From: Liolophura sinensis
Taxonomy: Eukaryota > Mollusca > Polyplacophora > Chitonida > Chitonidae
Length of the DNA stretch: 64,000 nt
Assembly (NCBI RefSeq): GCF_032854445.1
Contig: NC_088296.1
Coordinates: 20,575,853-20,639,852, forward strand
Direction: 5' to 3'
The position numbers were made by a program, and so were the translations under genes. Shown here piece by piece: positions 11,000 through 22,879 of this stretch (its first letter is position 1; every line of letters starts with the position of its first letter). The notes under the pieces were generated by a model, which was not told the DNA's origin, did not search any database, and saw only the letters and a list, made by a program, of their open reading frames with translations.

Positions 11000-12155
11000 C
11001 GTTCTGTTTTAATTCAAAAATTACTCCGAGTAGTAGTAGCCTTTTATTTTGTACTTCTCCGTTGTAGTCCGAAAACAGCTCTTTAATCAGCATGCAGGAT
11101 AACTTGAAATGCACATATAACCTTGTATTTCACAACCTTTCAAACTCCAAGATGCACTGAAAAATGAGCCTGGAATGACCTATAGTGAGCTTACATGAAT
11201 CTGCTAGAACATCAAAAACCTTCATGTGTGCCCACTATCGTAATTCTTTCCCCATGGAAATGACTCTCACCTTAGATTAGAAAATCGATGTGACCTTAAT
11301 GAACAGATCATTTCCGGCGAAAATTAAAAGTGGTTTCTAACTCAAATTTTAGCTGACGGTTAAATTCCAATGTTTACAGAAGGTGTAAATTAGCTTTTAA
11401 TAAGCCTAAAGAAAATTCCTGAACACGGCATTAAACACCAACCAAGGAATGAGTATAGAAATACAGACACGTGAAACGTGTGGACAACGCACGAGTGTGG
11501 CTCGAACAGACTGATATATTGACGGCCGTTTGCCTGCGTGGACGCAAGCGGAAGTTGTTGAATCTGTCACAGCCAACACTATACGTAGGCCAATATCCTG
11601 ATCTTTGTCCACAATTAGATTTGACTGACCCCAGCAGGTGCTAGCTTCATTTCCGGTCCCCTGGCCCGGGGCCTGTTAACGTGGCTAATCTATACCTGAC
11701 CGTTGTCTTGTCGAATGATAGGCTAATTGTGTTTTATGGACAGCGCCTAGGCAGACTCTTACATTGATTGCTTGTTTGACCTCTTCTATGTACAAGGACT
11801 GACTGTCCGAATGATGGATTGACAGATACACGCTAGTCGGCCCATACATTGATTATTTAGGTGATATATAGATAAATATATTAATTATCAGCACTATCAG
11901 ATCAGTTAAAACGTCGACAATCTAAATCTGTGAGAAATATATGTGCAATATAATTCGTTGATGATATAATATTTGCCATGTATATCGATTGGTATCTAAT
12001 AGATTCAGAGATCAAACCTGTCCCTTTTCATTTTTACGCACAACAAATCATCTTATAAGAAAATGGAGGATTTACTCCTATGCACTGTAACGCTGTACGA
12101 TAGTACAAGTACACTGTATATTGTTTTTCTAACTGCGTCAGGACACTCGGGTGAC
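11000..12155. other. No recognised feature
   Basis: Unique intron-like sequence. No repeat family or exon was recognised. Confidence 0.5.
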
Positions 12156-12159
12156 TACT

Positions 12160-12320
12160 CGTCAAACAAAAGTATAATCTTCTTGCACCTTCTAGGAGGT
12201 GAGAGTTCAATTCCGGCCTTTGCATTTTTAGATCCCCCAGTTCTGACTGTTAGTAGGAGCCGTGTTGACAATAAGCATTTAGACGATGCTCGTTTGGTCT
12301 CTTGAAGACCACTTATTTGC
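12160..12320 (+). mobile_element. Possible tRNA-related SINE, family D
   Basis: Shares GAGAGTTCAATTCCGGCCTT (B-box-like) and the downstream TTGAAGACCACTTAT block with 1610-1775, in the same order. An 18-A run follows at about 12463. Confidence 0.45.
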
Positions 12321-12329
12321 AGTACATGT

Positions 12330-14340
12330 ACATACGTCATACATGAGACAGTTCGCCATCAACTTCCCAAAGCTCTGTGGTTTTCTCATGGCACTCCGGA
12401 TTCCTTCACCATCTGAACGCCATCGTTTGAGTGAACATTCTTGAGCATCAATCAATCTTCAAAAAAAAAAAAAAAAAAAAGAACATACAGACATTTGTTT
12501 CTCAAAAATTATAATTGCTAAAACATTCTGGGCAACAGGGTTTGTCGAGGAACTTGGGGTCCGTGGCTTTATGCGAAACTCCCTACGTATCAAGCCACAT
12601 GCACAAACTGTGTGCGAGACATCCTAAATATAATCATCGCATTACCTTTACTTTTGATTCGAGCATTCCCTCAAAACTGGGATATGACATTTGTTATTAG
12701 TTTGTATGCCTTACTCCTTGACATTTATCATTTTGTGCAGGTTTTGAAAGCTTTACACTGATTATTTGCCTAGAAAGGGAAGGGGAGTGTTTTCAGATAC
12801 TGTCACCGCTTGTCATGTGGAACTTTATAGGAAGGAATCTCTGTATGTTCATTCTTTCTTCACGATCGTTCTTTGATCTGATTCAGATTTTGCCGGGAAT
12901 AAATTGTTGACAATCCAAGGAAATACAGTGTTGCGCATTCGAAAATGGCGTTTGCGGAAGTACATGAGACAATTATGACGTCACAAATCCCTTGGTTTTA
13001 CGTGCATTCTTTTCTTAACCGTGGACTGAACAGCACAATGATGTAGAGACATGCCATTGCTTTAATGCGACTGTATGTTAAATGCGATGGCAACACAGCA
13101 TTTTGAGTAATAAATTGCAATTAATTTCTCCCTAATTCTGCTTAAGCCATGGTGCTAGGTGGTGTGTAAATTGCTACTATTTGTGCAGTTATATGAACAG
13201 TTAGAAATAAAACCCTAACCGAGTTAAAGGGGCAAAGACAAGAAACTGGGTTTTCACCGGTTACGTGGGACCATTGACACATATCCCACTGTCGTCGCTT
13301 ACTTTTTGTGCTGTACATTTTTAATTATATTTGCAAGGTGTGGCAGATATGAACTTCACTGCACTACTTCCGTTCCACAACACCAATCGAATTGTATAGC
13401 AGAGCTTTGGGATGTCCTGTTGGGTGTCTTCGGCATAGCTTACGAGTGAGGCAACGCCATAAATATACCGACATTAGAAAACCACTATCTTACACAATGT
13501 GTGTCTTCTTGAGATAAAAAAAATCATGAGCAACGTTAAGCTGGACAAAGCATTGATAGATTTCATGACTGGCTCGCAATATTCCAGGAAGGGCTTAATC
13601 CCTCTATTTTCTCACCCACATTCCCGAACATGTTAAACGTGTGGTTGAGTGCTATCTATAGGGCTGGGGGGATGATGGGGAAAGAGAACGACGGTGGTGG
13701 TTGAACGATGGCAACGCATTCCGGGACATACTTACCGGATGGCTTAACGGCATTCTAGTTGTCGGTTAACTAAACGTTGGAAGACGTGACGTGTAAAACA
13801 ACTTTGTCATGATGTCAGGTATAGCCTACATATAGCCAGGCCACGTGCATGAAGTAGTGCTTTACTATACATGCTGAGCGGAGTGTAGACGTGTGTGCGT
13901 GAAGCATTGTTTCAGCGGTTGAAAAATGGTTCCTAACTATATAGGCCGGATGGATTGATGTTGGTACTGACTGAGTTATGTTTCAGTGACATTGGGATGT
14001 GAAAGGTAGGGATAGGAGGTGATATCGTACCAAGGTGATATCGTGGGCTAGTGCAGGCGAGTTTAGATTTATGGTTTGTTTCAGAGGACGGTAGGCTGTG
14101 GTGGCAACAAATAGCATGCTTTGGTCAGTTCTTGACAGTTGGAAATCAATTAGGGCCTAACAACCCAGGTGTGTTTGTAAGCTATCTGACAGATGAACGA
14201 CTTTCAGGGTGGTACAATGGGTGACAAGTCGATGTTTTATGAGTATACGAAGGTTATCTAGGCGGTTGAAGTTCAATACCAGGACAAGTCACGTTAAAAA
14301 AAGTTACAGCTGGTAGATATATACATGTATATGTTCTATT
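12330..14340. other. No recognised feature apart from a poly-A run at ~12463-12480
   Basis: Two kilobases of unique sequence without clear repeats, exons or RNA genes. Confidence 0.5.
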
Positions 14341-14346
14341 TTGTTC

Positions 14347-14570
14347 AGCGCAGTGCAATGACACGAGAGCCTCGCCAATGTGGTCACTTTGAGTGAAAGT
14401 CTATCTCATGCTGCCTTCCTCTCCCGCTGTTCGTTTTAAGGTCCTGCAACAACCTGCCCATGGTCGTGGGCTCTGTGTGGTTTCTGCCCACCGTAATTCT
14501 GGCCGTTGTATAGGTGAAATATATTTCATTTTGATGTTAACCACCAATCAAATAAACACATAAATCAAAA
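14347..14570 (+). mobile_element. SINE family A, diverged
   Basis: Retains GCAGTGCAATGACACGAGAG from the head, CTCATGCTGCCTTCCTCTCC, the AACCTGCCCATGGTCGTGGG block and an ACCACCAATCAAATAAACAC tail. Numerous substitutions mark it as an old copy. Confidence 0.85.
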
Positions 14571-14574
14571 CCGT

Positions 14575-15225
14575 GCATACTGTAATTGTGAGGGAACTGA
14601 AAATGAAGATTTTAGTCGTTTTGTTGAGATTTACGAAGCCTCTTAGTACAAAAACATTTGTTTTTTTTCTAAAATACTTCCATTTTTAGCCTGTGTTCGG
14701 CACTGATCTCCTTCTGTAGACAAGTAGTGTTGATTTTCGAATGGCTTTCGTGAACCCTTTCGTAGGCCCTTTCATTCGAGTAGCACTTTATTCTGGCTTA
14801 CTGTACCATTTGATGCCAGATCGTCCCAACTCAACTACGGGAGCATTCCGCCTGAACTTTCTTAGTTGTATACACAGAGCTCACCAATAGCTCAACAGCT
14901 GACTTTCAACTTTCCGTACTGTAAGGATGTGTGGCTAGCGCTGTGCTTTTCATACGGCTCATCATACTATACCGAGTCATATTCCAAATGCTGGCCATTG
15001 ACGCAAAGCCTTATTAATAATGTCTCGCTACACTGAAAAAATTAATCTGTGATAAATCGAAAGAATTCTATGTTTTCGGAGTTATTATTATAATATTATT
15101 CTGTTGTATATGTAACAGACGTGTTCTGTTAGTTTTGTACTTTTGTGATTTTTTTTTCTTTGTAATGAGGGATTTGCGTTCTCCATAAAGTAGTATTACC
15201 CTACAGCAGCATAAATCTGATGGCT
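14575..15225. other. No recognised feature
   Basis: Unique AT-rich sequence. Confidence 0.5.
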
Positions 15226-15229
15226 TTCT

Positions 15230-15400
15230 CCATCGACATTGCTGAGGCGTTTTGTCTAGGAAGGTGTTCCCCTGAAGAATGCAGGCTAGAGATCAAGCCT
15301 TCGGTCTCAACACGAACACAGGGATGTCCTAGCGAAAGTATTAGCATGTATGTATGGGGATTAACGCCGTATTTTTCAATCATATGACGACAAGGGATCA
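15230..15400 (-). mobile_element. Possible SINE related to family B
   Basis: TTAACGCCGTATTTTTCAAT followed by CATATGACGAC is the inverted counterpart of the family B end (CATATGACTGAAAAATTGTT...CGTTAA). The upstream part is diverged, so boundaries are approximate. Confidence 0.5.
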
Positions 15401-15785
15401 TTAGTTGTGTGTACATACATTGTCCTTTTTTGTGGCAGGACTAGTCCAAAGTGCTGCCTCCACTGACGTATCATGCAGTGTCACCAGACATGATGCCCGA
15501 CCCAGCCACATTATCGTGACAACGGGCTAACCAGGGCCCGGTTTCACGAAGCACTCTTAACGTTATGTTCACTTAACTACCACTGCAACCAATACTGTAG
15601 GCATTACGTCGTCATGGAAGTTGCGGGCTCGTAACACACCCTCTAACCAGTAAACCACGGAAACGGACCGAAAGTATTAGTATCAATATGGTTATTCATG
15701 TAGGTTACATGGATGACAGATACTAAACATAACCCATCGCCATGACAACCTGTACTCTTGATTGGTCTTTCCTAATATTCGTTGG

Positions 15786-16060
15786 GGGCCTCCGTGGCTC
15801 AGTTGGTTAGCGCGCTAGGGCAGCGTAATGATCCAGGAGTCTCTCACCAACGCGGTCGCTGTGAGTTCAAGTCCAGCTCATGCTGGCTTCCTCTCCGGCC
15901 GTACGTGGGGAAGGTCTGCCAGCAACCTGCAGATGGTCGTGGGTTTCACCCGGGCTGTGCCCGGTTTCCACCCACCATAATGCTGGCCGCCGTCGTATAA
16001 GTGAAATATTCTTGAGTACGGCGTAAAACATCAATCAAATAAATAAATAAATAAATAATA
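15786..16060 (+). mobile_element. SINE family A, full-length reference copy
   Basis: It begins with a tRNA-like head: A box GTGGCTCAGTTGGTTAGCGC and B box GTGAGTTCAAGTCC. A conserved body follows (TGCTGGCTTCCTCTCCGGCC, AACCTGCAGATGGTCGTGGG, CCACCATAATGCTGG), then the end GTGAAATATTCTTGAGTACG, CACCAATC and (AAAT)n. A second partial tail (GCAAATATTCTTGAGTACGG to AATAAATAA) follows directly at 16064-16110, as if the 3' end had been duplicated. The architecture is that of a tRNA-derived SINE mobilised by a LINE not seen here. Confidence 0.93.
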
Positions 16061-16232
16061 TTCGTGCAAATATTCTTGAGTACGGCGTAAAACACCAATC
16101 AAATAAATAATATTCCTGCAGATTTGCTGGCTTGCACATTTTACAACGCAAACTATTTTTCCTTCATGTTTTGCCTTCATCAATTTCCTGATGTTATTGA
16201 AGACTTGCATAGTCTGTGGCAATCTTCGTATC

Positions 16233-16393
16233 GATGGTTTGAAATGGCAGCCATCTTTGAGGTAAGTTTGTGTATATTGCCTATTGTATGCCCTTACCAA
16301 GGGCCTGTGCCCAGCATATGACACCTCTAACTATAGACACCCAGTGCGCAATACTCAGTCTGACATCAAAGATGGCTGCCATTGCAAACCATC
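16233..16393. repeat. 28-bp inverted repeat with ~105-bp loop
   Basis: Arm 16233-16260 (GATGGTTTGAAATGGCAGCC and eight more bases) pairs with 16366-16393, with a single mismatch. The arms may be the termini of a small transposon or a stable intronic hairpin. Confidence 0.85.
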
Positions 16394-16407
16394 TACTAAA
16401 GTGCCCG

Positions 16408-16500
16408 AGGAAAACCACCAACCTTTGGCGAGATAGTGACGAAGTTTCCCACATGTCTCGTACAGATATTTACACCATATTGGTGGAAGACAAGTGATTT
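16408..16500 (+). repeat. Interspersed repeat family C
   Basis: Shares GGAAAACCACCAACCTTTGG, TTTCCCACATGT and AGATATTTACACCATATTGG, in order, with 21239-21360. A more distant relative lies at 38020-38160. The element type is unknown; a SINE body is possible. Confidence 0.75.
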
Positions 16501-17380
16501 TCAGCTAATGTTAAACTGAGCAAAAAGTCACACAAACGTCCTCGACCGCTTTTTGTCAACCAAGCCATTTCCATACAAAGAGCTGCAGCATCATGCTTAT
16601 ACGCTATTTATCGAACCTTTCGGTTCAAACAACACCTTAGTAGAGTGATGGGTTGAACCTAAATTCCTAGTTGTTTACGAGGATATTTCCCCATGCGGAG
16701 GGTTTACTGTAGCTTAAGAGGCAGTGATGAGGTTTTATTACCCGCGCGCAAGTTGGGCAGAACTCTCACGTGGCCTCTAGACAGGCGTTCAGGGTCACGT
16801 CAATACTTCAAGACGAGCCGCTGGATTTTGAGGCTTTTAAAAATGAATATAATCCCCTGGGGATGGAAGAAAATTGACGTATCGCTGGTCGTTAAATCCA
16901 CACTGGCTAGAGAAGATAGGGGTTTCTGCAGCGCTGCACCCACCACGTCGTTCTGAACGCTGCTTAAGAAGGATTCTTATCTGGCTGCTTTAAAACACCA
17001 AACTGTCGAGTTACAGTAGCCACCAGGGGGCGCTGTGTTCTCTAATCTCCCAACTGCCGCGTTTAGTGCCGAGCCCTGAGATTGAATCTGACACAGGCAG
17101 TTTTTCATTCTTATCTTTTTTCCTCTTTTTTTTTCTCCTTTGATATTGCCTTTGTGCTCGTCTACAATGGCGTTCCCCTGAAGAATGCAGTAAAAGACCG
17201 AGGCTCCCTCTATATTCATGCAGATTTGTCGCGGTTCCATTTTGCAACTTTTTTGTTGACGTCATATTTTGTCTTCATCAAATGTTATAAAAGAGTTACA
17301 AAGAAGCTTCTCGTACATATAACGTCAGGCAGTCGTGATATCATTCTTTTTTGTCAATCTATCCACGATCTCACCAGTAA
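16500..17380. other. No recognised feature
   Basis: Unique sequence. ORFs at 16693-16956 and 17082-17477 have no recognisable domain. Confidence 0.4.
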
Positions 17381-17385
17381 AGGAC

Positions 17386-17494
17386 TTTGTGCCATCCTAC
17401 TTGTACAGCTTTTTCCCTGTCTGGTATCCTCCCACCACAGTGGTGGTCACCGTCGTGTTTGTAAGCTGTGTTTGTAAAATATTCTATTAGAAAA

Positions 17495-17561
<67 letters not shown>

Positions 17562-17580
17562 AATAAAATAAAATAAATAT
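17386..17580 (+). mobile_element. Old SINE family A 3' remnant with expanded (AAAT)n tail
   Basis: TATCCTCCCACCACAGTGGTGGTCACCGTCGTG recalls the family A body and AAAATATTCTATTAG its end. The A-rich tail has expanded into about 90 bp of AAAT units. Confidence 0.65.
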
Positions 17581-17584
17581 GTAC

Positions 17585-18955
17585 TTATACAGCGCTATAG
17601 ACAGGAATCATTTGTGTATATGTCCCACAAGGGCTAGTAACCTAGTGTGACACCATTATTGCTTAATTTATATTGATTAACGACATCTTGGTACACGATT
17701 TAGATACAGGTTAAGTATACGCCTAGAACATTTCTTGCATCTTTCAAGCATTATCGATTCACTGTTGACCGCTTATATTTATACCTGGTGCCCTCCTAAT
17801 TTTCTACAGTATATATTTTCTTGGGTTCCATGTTGAATTGTATTGAACGTTGCTTTTGGAAACTGGCCTTGTTCTCACACCGGTCTGGAACGTCCAATAT
17901 GGTTGATAACTTTCGTACAAATATCCGATGCGACACCTCGAGGGCTGAAACTCCTTCATTTTCGAACTTTCAAACTTTTCCGTAGGTCAACTTCGGTTCA
18001 ACTCGTGAATTCCCGTCGGCTGTGACTGTTGCCACAAGAGCCTTCTTCAGATATAATCCCGCATGTGCGAAAGGCAGAAAATCATGTCCTGTCTCTGACC
18101 ATCGAGCGAGATTTAGCTCGCAGCGACCAATGCAGCGCGAGTTCGCTAGACCTAAATGCAGTTTCAATATGGCTCCATTGAACCATATAAAAAATCTGAT
18201 CGCGAAAGAATCCACACTCGAACTCTTGCCTCGCGGCTACTACAGATCCGTGTTCGTTTCTTGTTCGGCAAGGACACAGTCAGGTTAACAAATTACATAG
18301 CCTCGGGCCCTGCTCGGCGGAAGTGGAGTGTCCTGCAGCCCTTAGAGGTCTCGTCTGTACTATCATGGTAAAAGCCTCTCAAAAGTCGATATTCCCTTCA
18401 TACCGGTGATCACGTGGTCGTTTTGCGAACGGCATAACTCTCACCGGAAGGCTTCTGCGGATATCGCCAACATAATGGACTGCAATTGGTTAATGACAAG
18501 AGGTGAAGAGGGGTTTAAATGACTCTGTTTACTCAAACAAAACATAATCTAGATTCGTCAAGAGAACATAAAAATCAGGCTTTGTCGGGTATCGAACCTA
18601 TTCTTTGAAATGAGCGACAACAGCTCTTTGGCTGCGGTACAACATTTCCGAGGCACACCCTAATTAGCCGATTTGCTGTCTATCGTGTCTAACCTTAGCT
18701 GACTTTACACTGTGCAGTAGAATAGACTGATTCTTAACACACAGATAACATTAAGAATGACAAACGTCTCCGAGAGTGTGTTTTGCGGCTACATTGTTTG
18801 AAATCGTTTATAAAGAACAACTTGAAAAAGCGATACCGTTTTTTCAAAGGGTATATATAAATGGTGAGTCAAGGTGGCACAATCTCTGTGACATCCTCAA
18901 GCTGCACCGAATGGCATCGCTGAGGTTATAGGAGTCCGTATGAGAACAGTTAGCG
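17585..18955. other. Unique sequence with a CpG-richer block (17880-18490)
   Basis: The block has a CCAAT motif (GACCAATGCAGCGC, ~18123), an ATATAAAA motif (~18185) and an ETS-like GGCGGAAGTGG (~18314). Short ORFs on both strands lack recognisable domains. An unrecognised promoter or 5' exon is possible but not demonstrated. Confidence 0.3.
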
Positions 18956-18959
18956 GGTA

Positions 18960-19178
18960 GGGGGTTCCGTGGCCGAGGTGGTTAGCCCCTCAACACGGGG
19001 AGTTGACACAGTCCAGCTCATGTTGGTTTCCTCTCTGGTCGCGCGTGGAAAGGTCTGCTAACAATGGGTTTCCTCCGGGCTCTGTCCGGTTTCTTTCCAC
19101 CATAAAGCTGGCCGATGTGGTATAAGTCAAATATTCTTGAGTGCGGCGTAAAACACCAATCAAATAAATACATAAATA
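18960..19178 (+). mobile_element. SINE family A
   Basis: Head GGTTCCGTGGCCGAGGTGGT, body CCAGCTCATGTTGGTTTCCT, and end AAATATTCTTGAGTGCGGCG with CACCAATCAAATAAATACAT. It has internal deletions relative to 15786. Confidence 0.9.
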
Positions 19179-19184
19179 GAACCG

Positions 19185-20980
19185 GACGTAAGGCTATTCA
19201 CCGTCTGGCTAATCCAATTTTAGTACGCTCTACTTTTATGAATACATAAAATTACATTCGCGGAGCATTTCATGCTGCCTTACCCGCAACTACCGTAATT
19301 AAATCAAGCCAGACACTGAGTATAACTCTACGATTTGTACCATTCTGTTTATTGCCTTAATCTGATGGCTACGCGAAAGATTTCCTACCGTAAACTTCAT
19401 CAAACCGTCAACCTGGTCCAATCAAACACTTTGAAAAGGTTTCATAAAAACAGAAAATGTCACACGTGTTAAATAAATGTTCTGAAAACCCTTAAAACAC
19501 ATTCGGGTAGGACAACGTGAGGAGTTGATCGAATGCTCCAAGAAGCATTTTTATTTCACGTTTAAATATGACAGCAAAACCAGCCTCTAACTGTTTCTAC
19601 CGGCTGTGCCCCACTCGTAAAGGGTGTGAGAAACTCTTGTGTTAGTAGGTTTTGCCTGTCAACGGCCGCATGTGCGGACAATCTTTGCATGCTGTTGCTG
19701 TTGTTGTTGTTTCGTCTTTGCTGTCCATCATCAAGGGAACTATATATTATATCTGACTGGATACTGTATTCATATAAAATTGATATTCATCAGCTATGGA
19801 GTCGGGTGGATCGCTTATTCCTGTCTGTTGCATCAAGGCTGTAAACATAGATTTGTTTGAAATGTCTGATTTGATCAAATGACAAAGACCCCCTGTACGA
19901 ATATGGAATTCGAAGTCGGTAAGGTAAGAATTCCACAATGCGTCTGGCGTCCAGTGTAATTCGAGATGCCTTTTTCATGTTCATGAAAAAAATCTGCTCC
20001 CTCGTACAAAAATGGCACAAATCGGCGTTTCAAGGTTGGAAATGTTAGAGCCTTTGGGCCAAATATCTTTCGTGACTGGCTCCTATAGCTCTGTCACTTG
20101 ATACCTTTTTCTTAAGGGCCGTGTGCAGAATAACGTGACAACGGTATAAGCTCGTTACCAAGGATACAAAGATGACGTCAAACCTGGGGAAACACCTGAT
20201 ATTAACAACCGTTATTTTATCACACCTTCTGCTACCTGATCATACCTTTTCAGGTGACATTCATGAGGTGTATATTATGAGTCCTGCACGAAGAAGATAC
20301 AAATGTACATAGGTATACTAGTAATTCATCAGTTGAACGTAAGGATGGCCAGGTAAATGGCAATGTTCGTAATCATAATTTGCGGGTAGACGTCAACGTA
20401 TTCCACGGATAAGGAATGTCGGGAATGTTAAGTTTTCATATCATTCGCTTCTTAGTTTAAGACGAAATGAAATCTGCACGAGATTTTTTTCAGTGACGCA
20501 AAAGCCAAATGGAAATCGCAAAAGCTAAATGACGTCCATTAATCTGTTATGTTGAGCTACGGAAATCATGTTTATGACACAGACTGCTAATGCACTGCCA
20601 TGGTAATGCACACATACTTCCCTGTAAAGTATGTAGCGGTCAGCTAGCTTCTGTTTTGTGAGATGTCTGTTGACCGAATTATCTAGGTGGTTGACAGCGC
20701 CTTGACGGTTGGCATCCATTTCTGGCGAGCTGCCTGACTCGGCTGTTGCAAGAAAGATTTATGCTTGCTTTAGCCAAAGAAAGTACTCCCAAATAACGAT
20801 AAAAGCTGTTTTCAACATCTTAATTGATATTATTCAAATTGAAAATGGCAAAAAGAAATGAGGTGCAGGCCTAAATACAATGACAAATTAATCTTAATTT
20901 CAACAGAAAGTCTCTTTCATTGTGCTGTTGCAACAGATAAGTCTGTCAAATATAACACACATATTTAATTTAACACATTA
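19185..20980. other. No recognised feature
   Basis: Unique sequence. A GTTGTTGTT run occurs near 19694. Short ORFs are unrecognised. Confidence 0.5.
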
Positions 20981-20984
20981 ATTT

Positions 20985-21205
20985 AGTGTATATATATTCT
21001 CAACCTTTTTGTACATTAAAGAGCAACCTTCTGCGCAATTTATGCACAGTTTAAAGTTGATTATGGAGACAAAACTACATTGGTTGGATTGGACAATTTT
21101 AAAGCTTCACATGTACTGTAATTGTATCGATGTACACAAAATAATGCCTTCAGAATGTGCTTGACTAAACACCTGGCATAGATGCCAGACTGCAGAATTT
21201 GGTTT
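20985..21205 (+). mobile_element. MITE-like family E
   Basis: The block TTTATGCACAGTTTAAAG, GGAGACAAAACTACATTGGT, GGACAATTTTAAAGC recurs at 61685-61930 (same strand) and 50485-50640 (opposite strand). The copy at 61685 starts near CTCAACCTATTTTG and ends near GTGAAAGGTTGACAAA, which are imperfect inverted termini. It is therefore probably a non-autonomous DNA transposon. Confidence 0.65.
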
Positions 21206-21238
21206 GGTTCACGTACACGATAGTGATCACTTTTTTGG

Positions 21239-21360
21239 GTGGAGGAAACCAGAATGCTGGAGTTAAACCACCAAGCTTTGGCAAGTTACTAATGACCTTT
21301 CCCACGTGTGGCTTATAGATATTTACACCATATTGGTGGACGATAAGTTGTCTTCAACGA
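21239..21360 (+). repeat. Interspersed repeat family C
   Basis: Second copy of the block at 16408-16500 (ACCACCAAGCTTTGGCAAG, CTTTCCCACGTGTGGC, AGATATTTACACCATATTGG). Shared order and orientation support a dispersed family. Confidence 0.75.
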
Positions 21361-21364
21361 TCGG

Positions 21365-22233
21365 TAGATTGCACAGAAGACCATAAGATCTCCATCGACC
21401 CACAAGCAGTGCGAGGGAAAGCTTACCTTTTAATATACGGGCGTATACTTAATTTTTAAAAAGTCGAAGCCTTTCCCACCTAAGGTAGATGTACTTCTGA
21501 ACAAAGCTATGCGGTCAACTGTTCATTTCTTTTTTTTAACAATATTGGAAGGAAATAATAAAGGTCAGTTTGGGTTGGATCCGAGTCGCCATCACGAGGT
21601 GAAATGCTCTTCATTGAAATTAAGGCTTATGGATGGGTCTAACAATAACGGACTATATTTATCGTCTGTGTATGTGTTTCACGAATATTAGTGGAATATT
21701 AGGCCTATTGTCGGAATTTACGGTACAGATTAACGTGTTTTTTGTAACCTTGTTGTTTTGTCATCAAGTCTATACTTTGTCTATAACGTTATGATTAAGG
21801 ACGTTTTAACATCACTATTCGGTTGACGAATGCGTGGGACATTATTTCTATGTCGAAATTAATGGTACACATTGGAGTTTTTACGCCCTTTTCTCTATTC
21901 ATAACAAGCAGGTCGATGGAGTGTTGTTTTGTTCACACAGCTATACTCTAGCCCATCACCTTATATATGACACACTTCACTCTGTTGAGATTTCTACCGA
22001 TTGGCGACCGATTACGTGAAGTTGTCGACGTTACCTGTGACAATGGCGGACAAGGTCGACTCTCTCGTCGGCTGAAAAGATCACGTGATCCGAGCACTTG
22101 ACTGTATTTAGTCGCGACTCTGGCGTCGAGTTCATACATGCAGTAGTAAACTTCATGAATTATGGAGACCACTTCAGTCGCCATCGATTCCACCATTCAG
22201 TCGTTGAGTGGAGTTTATAAATCCTCAAAGTTC
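21365..22233. other. No recognised feature
   Basis: Unique sequence. Nothing I can annotate. Confidence 0.5.
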
Positions 22234-22242
22234 GAGGGAAAC

Positions 22243-22632
22243 TACCTCTGTAGGGCTGTGATTACGTATACTATGACACCTTTGTCTTGATCCATAAGCT
22301 TGCCTTGAACACCTCTGTGTTTCCCTTGTTGGCTTTAGTATACTAGTGCTGGGCACCAAATAATTTGTCTATCCGTAGTCACAGTCGTCTCAGCTATCAA
22401 TTCCAGGTGGGTGTTCCCACGTGTCATCACCAGTAAACCCACACGAGCATGAAACTATAGTGGAGATTGGATAAATTCCAACTCCAACCACCATGTTTGA
22501 ATGCAGACAACTTATTTGGTGCCCAGCAGTAGTGTTCTGAAGCCAGCAAGGGAGGTACAGAGGTGTTCAAGGTAAGCTTATGGAAGAAGACAGGGCTGTG
22601 ATAGTATACGTAATCACAGCCCTACGGAGGTA
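22243..22632. mobile_element. 390-bp MITE with ~125-bp terminal inverted repeats and 9-bp target duplications
   Basis: The left terminus TACCTCTGTAGGGCTGTGAT is matched in reverse complement at the right end (TACCTCCGTAGGGCTGTGAT). Pairing continues, with scattered mismatches, to GGGCACCAAATAA, about 125 bp in from each end. The 9-mer GAGGGAAAC lies immediately outside both ends (22234-22242 and 22633-22641). Long terminal repeats with a ~9-bp duplication fit the Mutator (MULE) superfamily best; hAT-like 8-bp duplications are the alternative. No transposase is encoded. A truncated relative is at 30832-31075. Confidence 0.85.
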
Positions 22633-22734
22633 GAGGGAAACACGCCATTTAATCCTCGTGTAACTTCGGAATGTTGAAAGTATACCTGCTTTGTTATCAG
22701 TTAGCCTGCCAAAAAATCAATCAAATGTCCGTCT

Positions 22735-22862
22735 CAAAGTCGGGAGATCTGAGACCTGGGATCAAATCCAGGTCGGGTCATACCAAACACTTTAGAAATC
22801 GTACTTGTCGATTCGCTTGGCGTTCAGTAATGAGAGGTAAAGCAAGAAAACGTGACTGAGTG
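22735..22862 (+). mobile_element. SINE family B2, fragment
   Basis: CTGGGATCAAATCCAGGTCG is the tRNA-like B-box region. It is followed by GGTCATACCAAACACTTTAG and CGCTTGGCGTTCAGTAATGA, matching the 5' half of 33535-33915. The 3' half is missing. Confidence 0.8.
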
Positions 22863-22879
22863 AGTCTTATGACAAAGAA

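Noticed and set aside
16140-16262. Possible exon ending in GAG|GTAAGTTTG
   Set aside because: The frame (FPDVIEDLHSLWQSSYRWFE) matches no family I know, and the donor lies at the edge of an inverted repeat.
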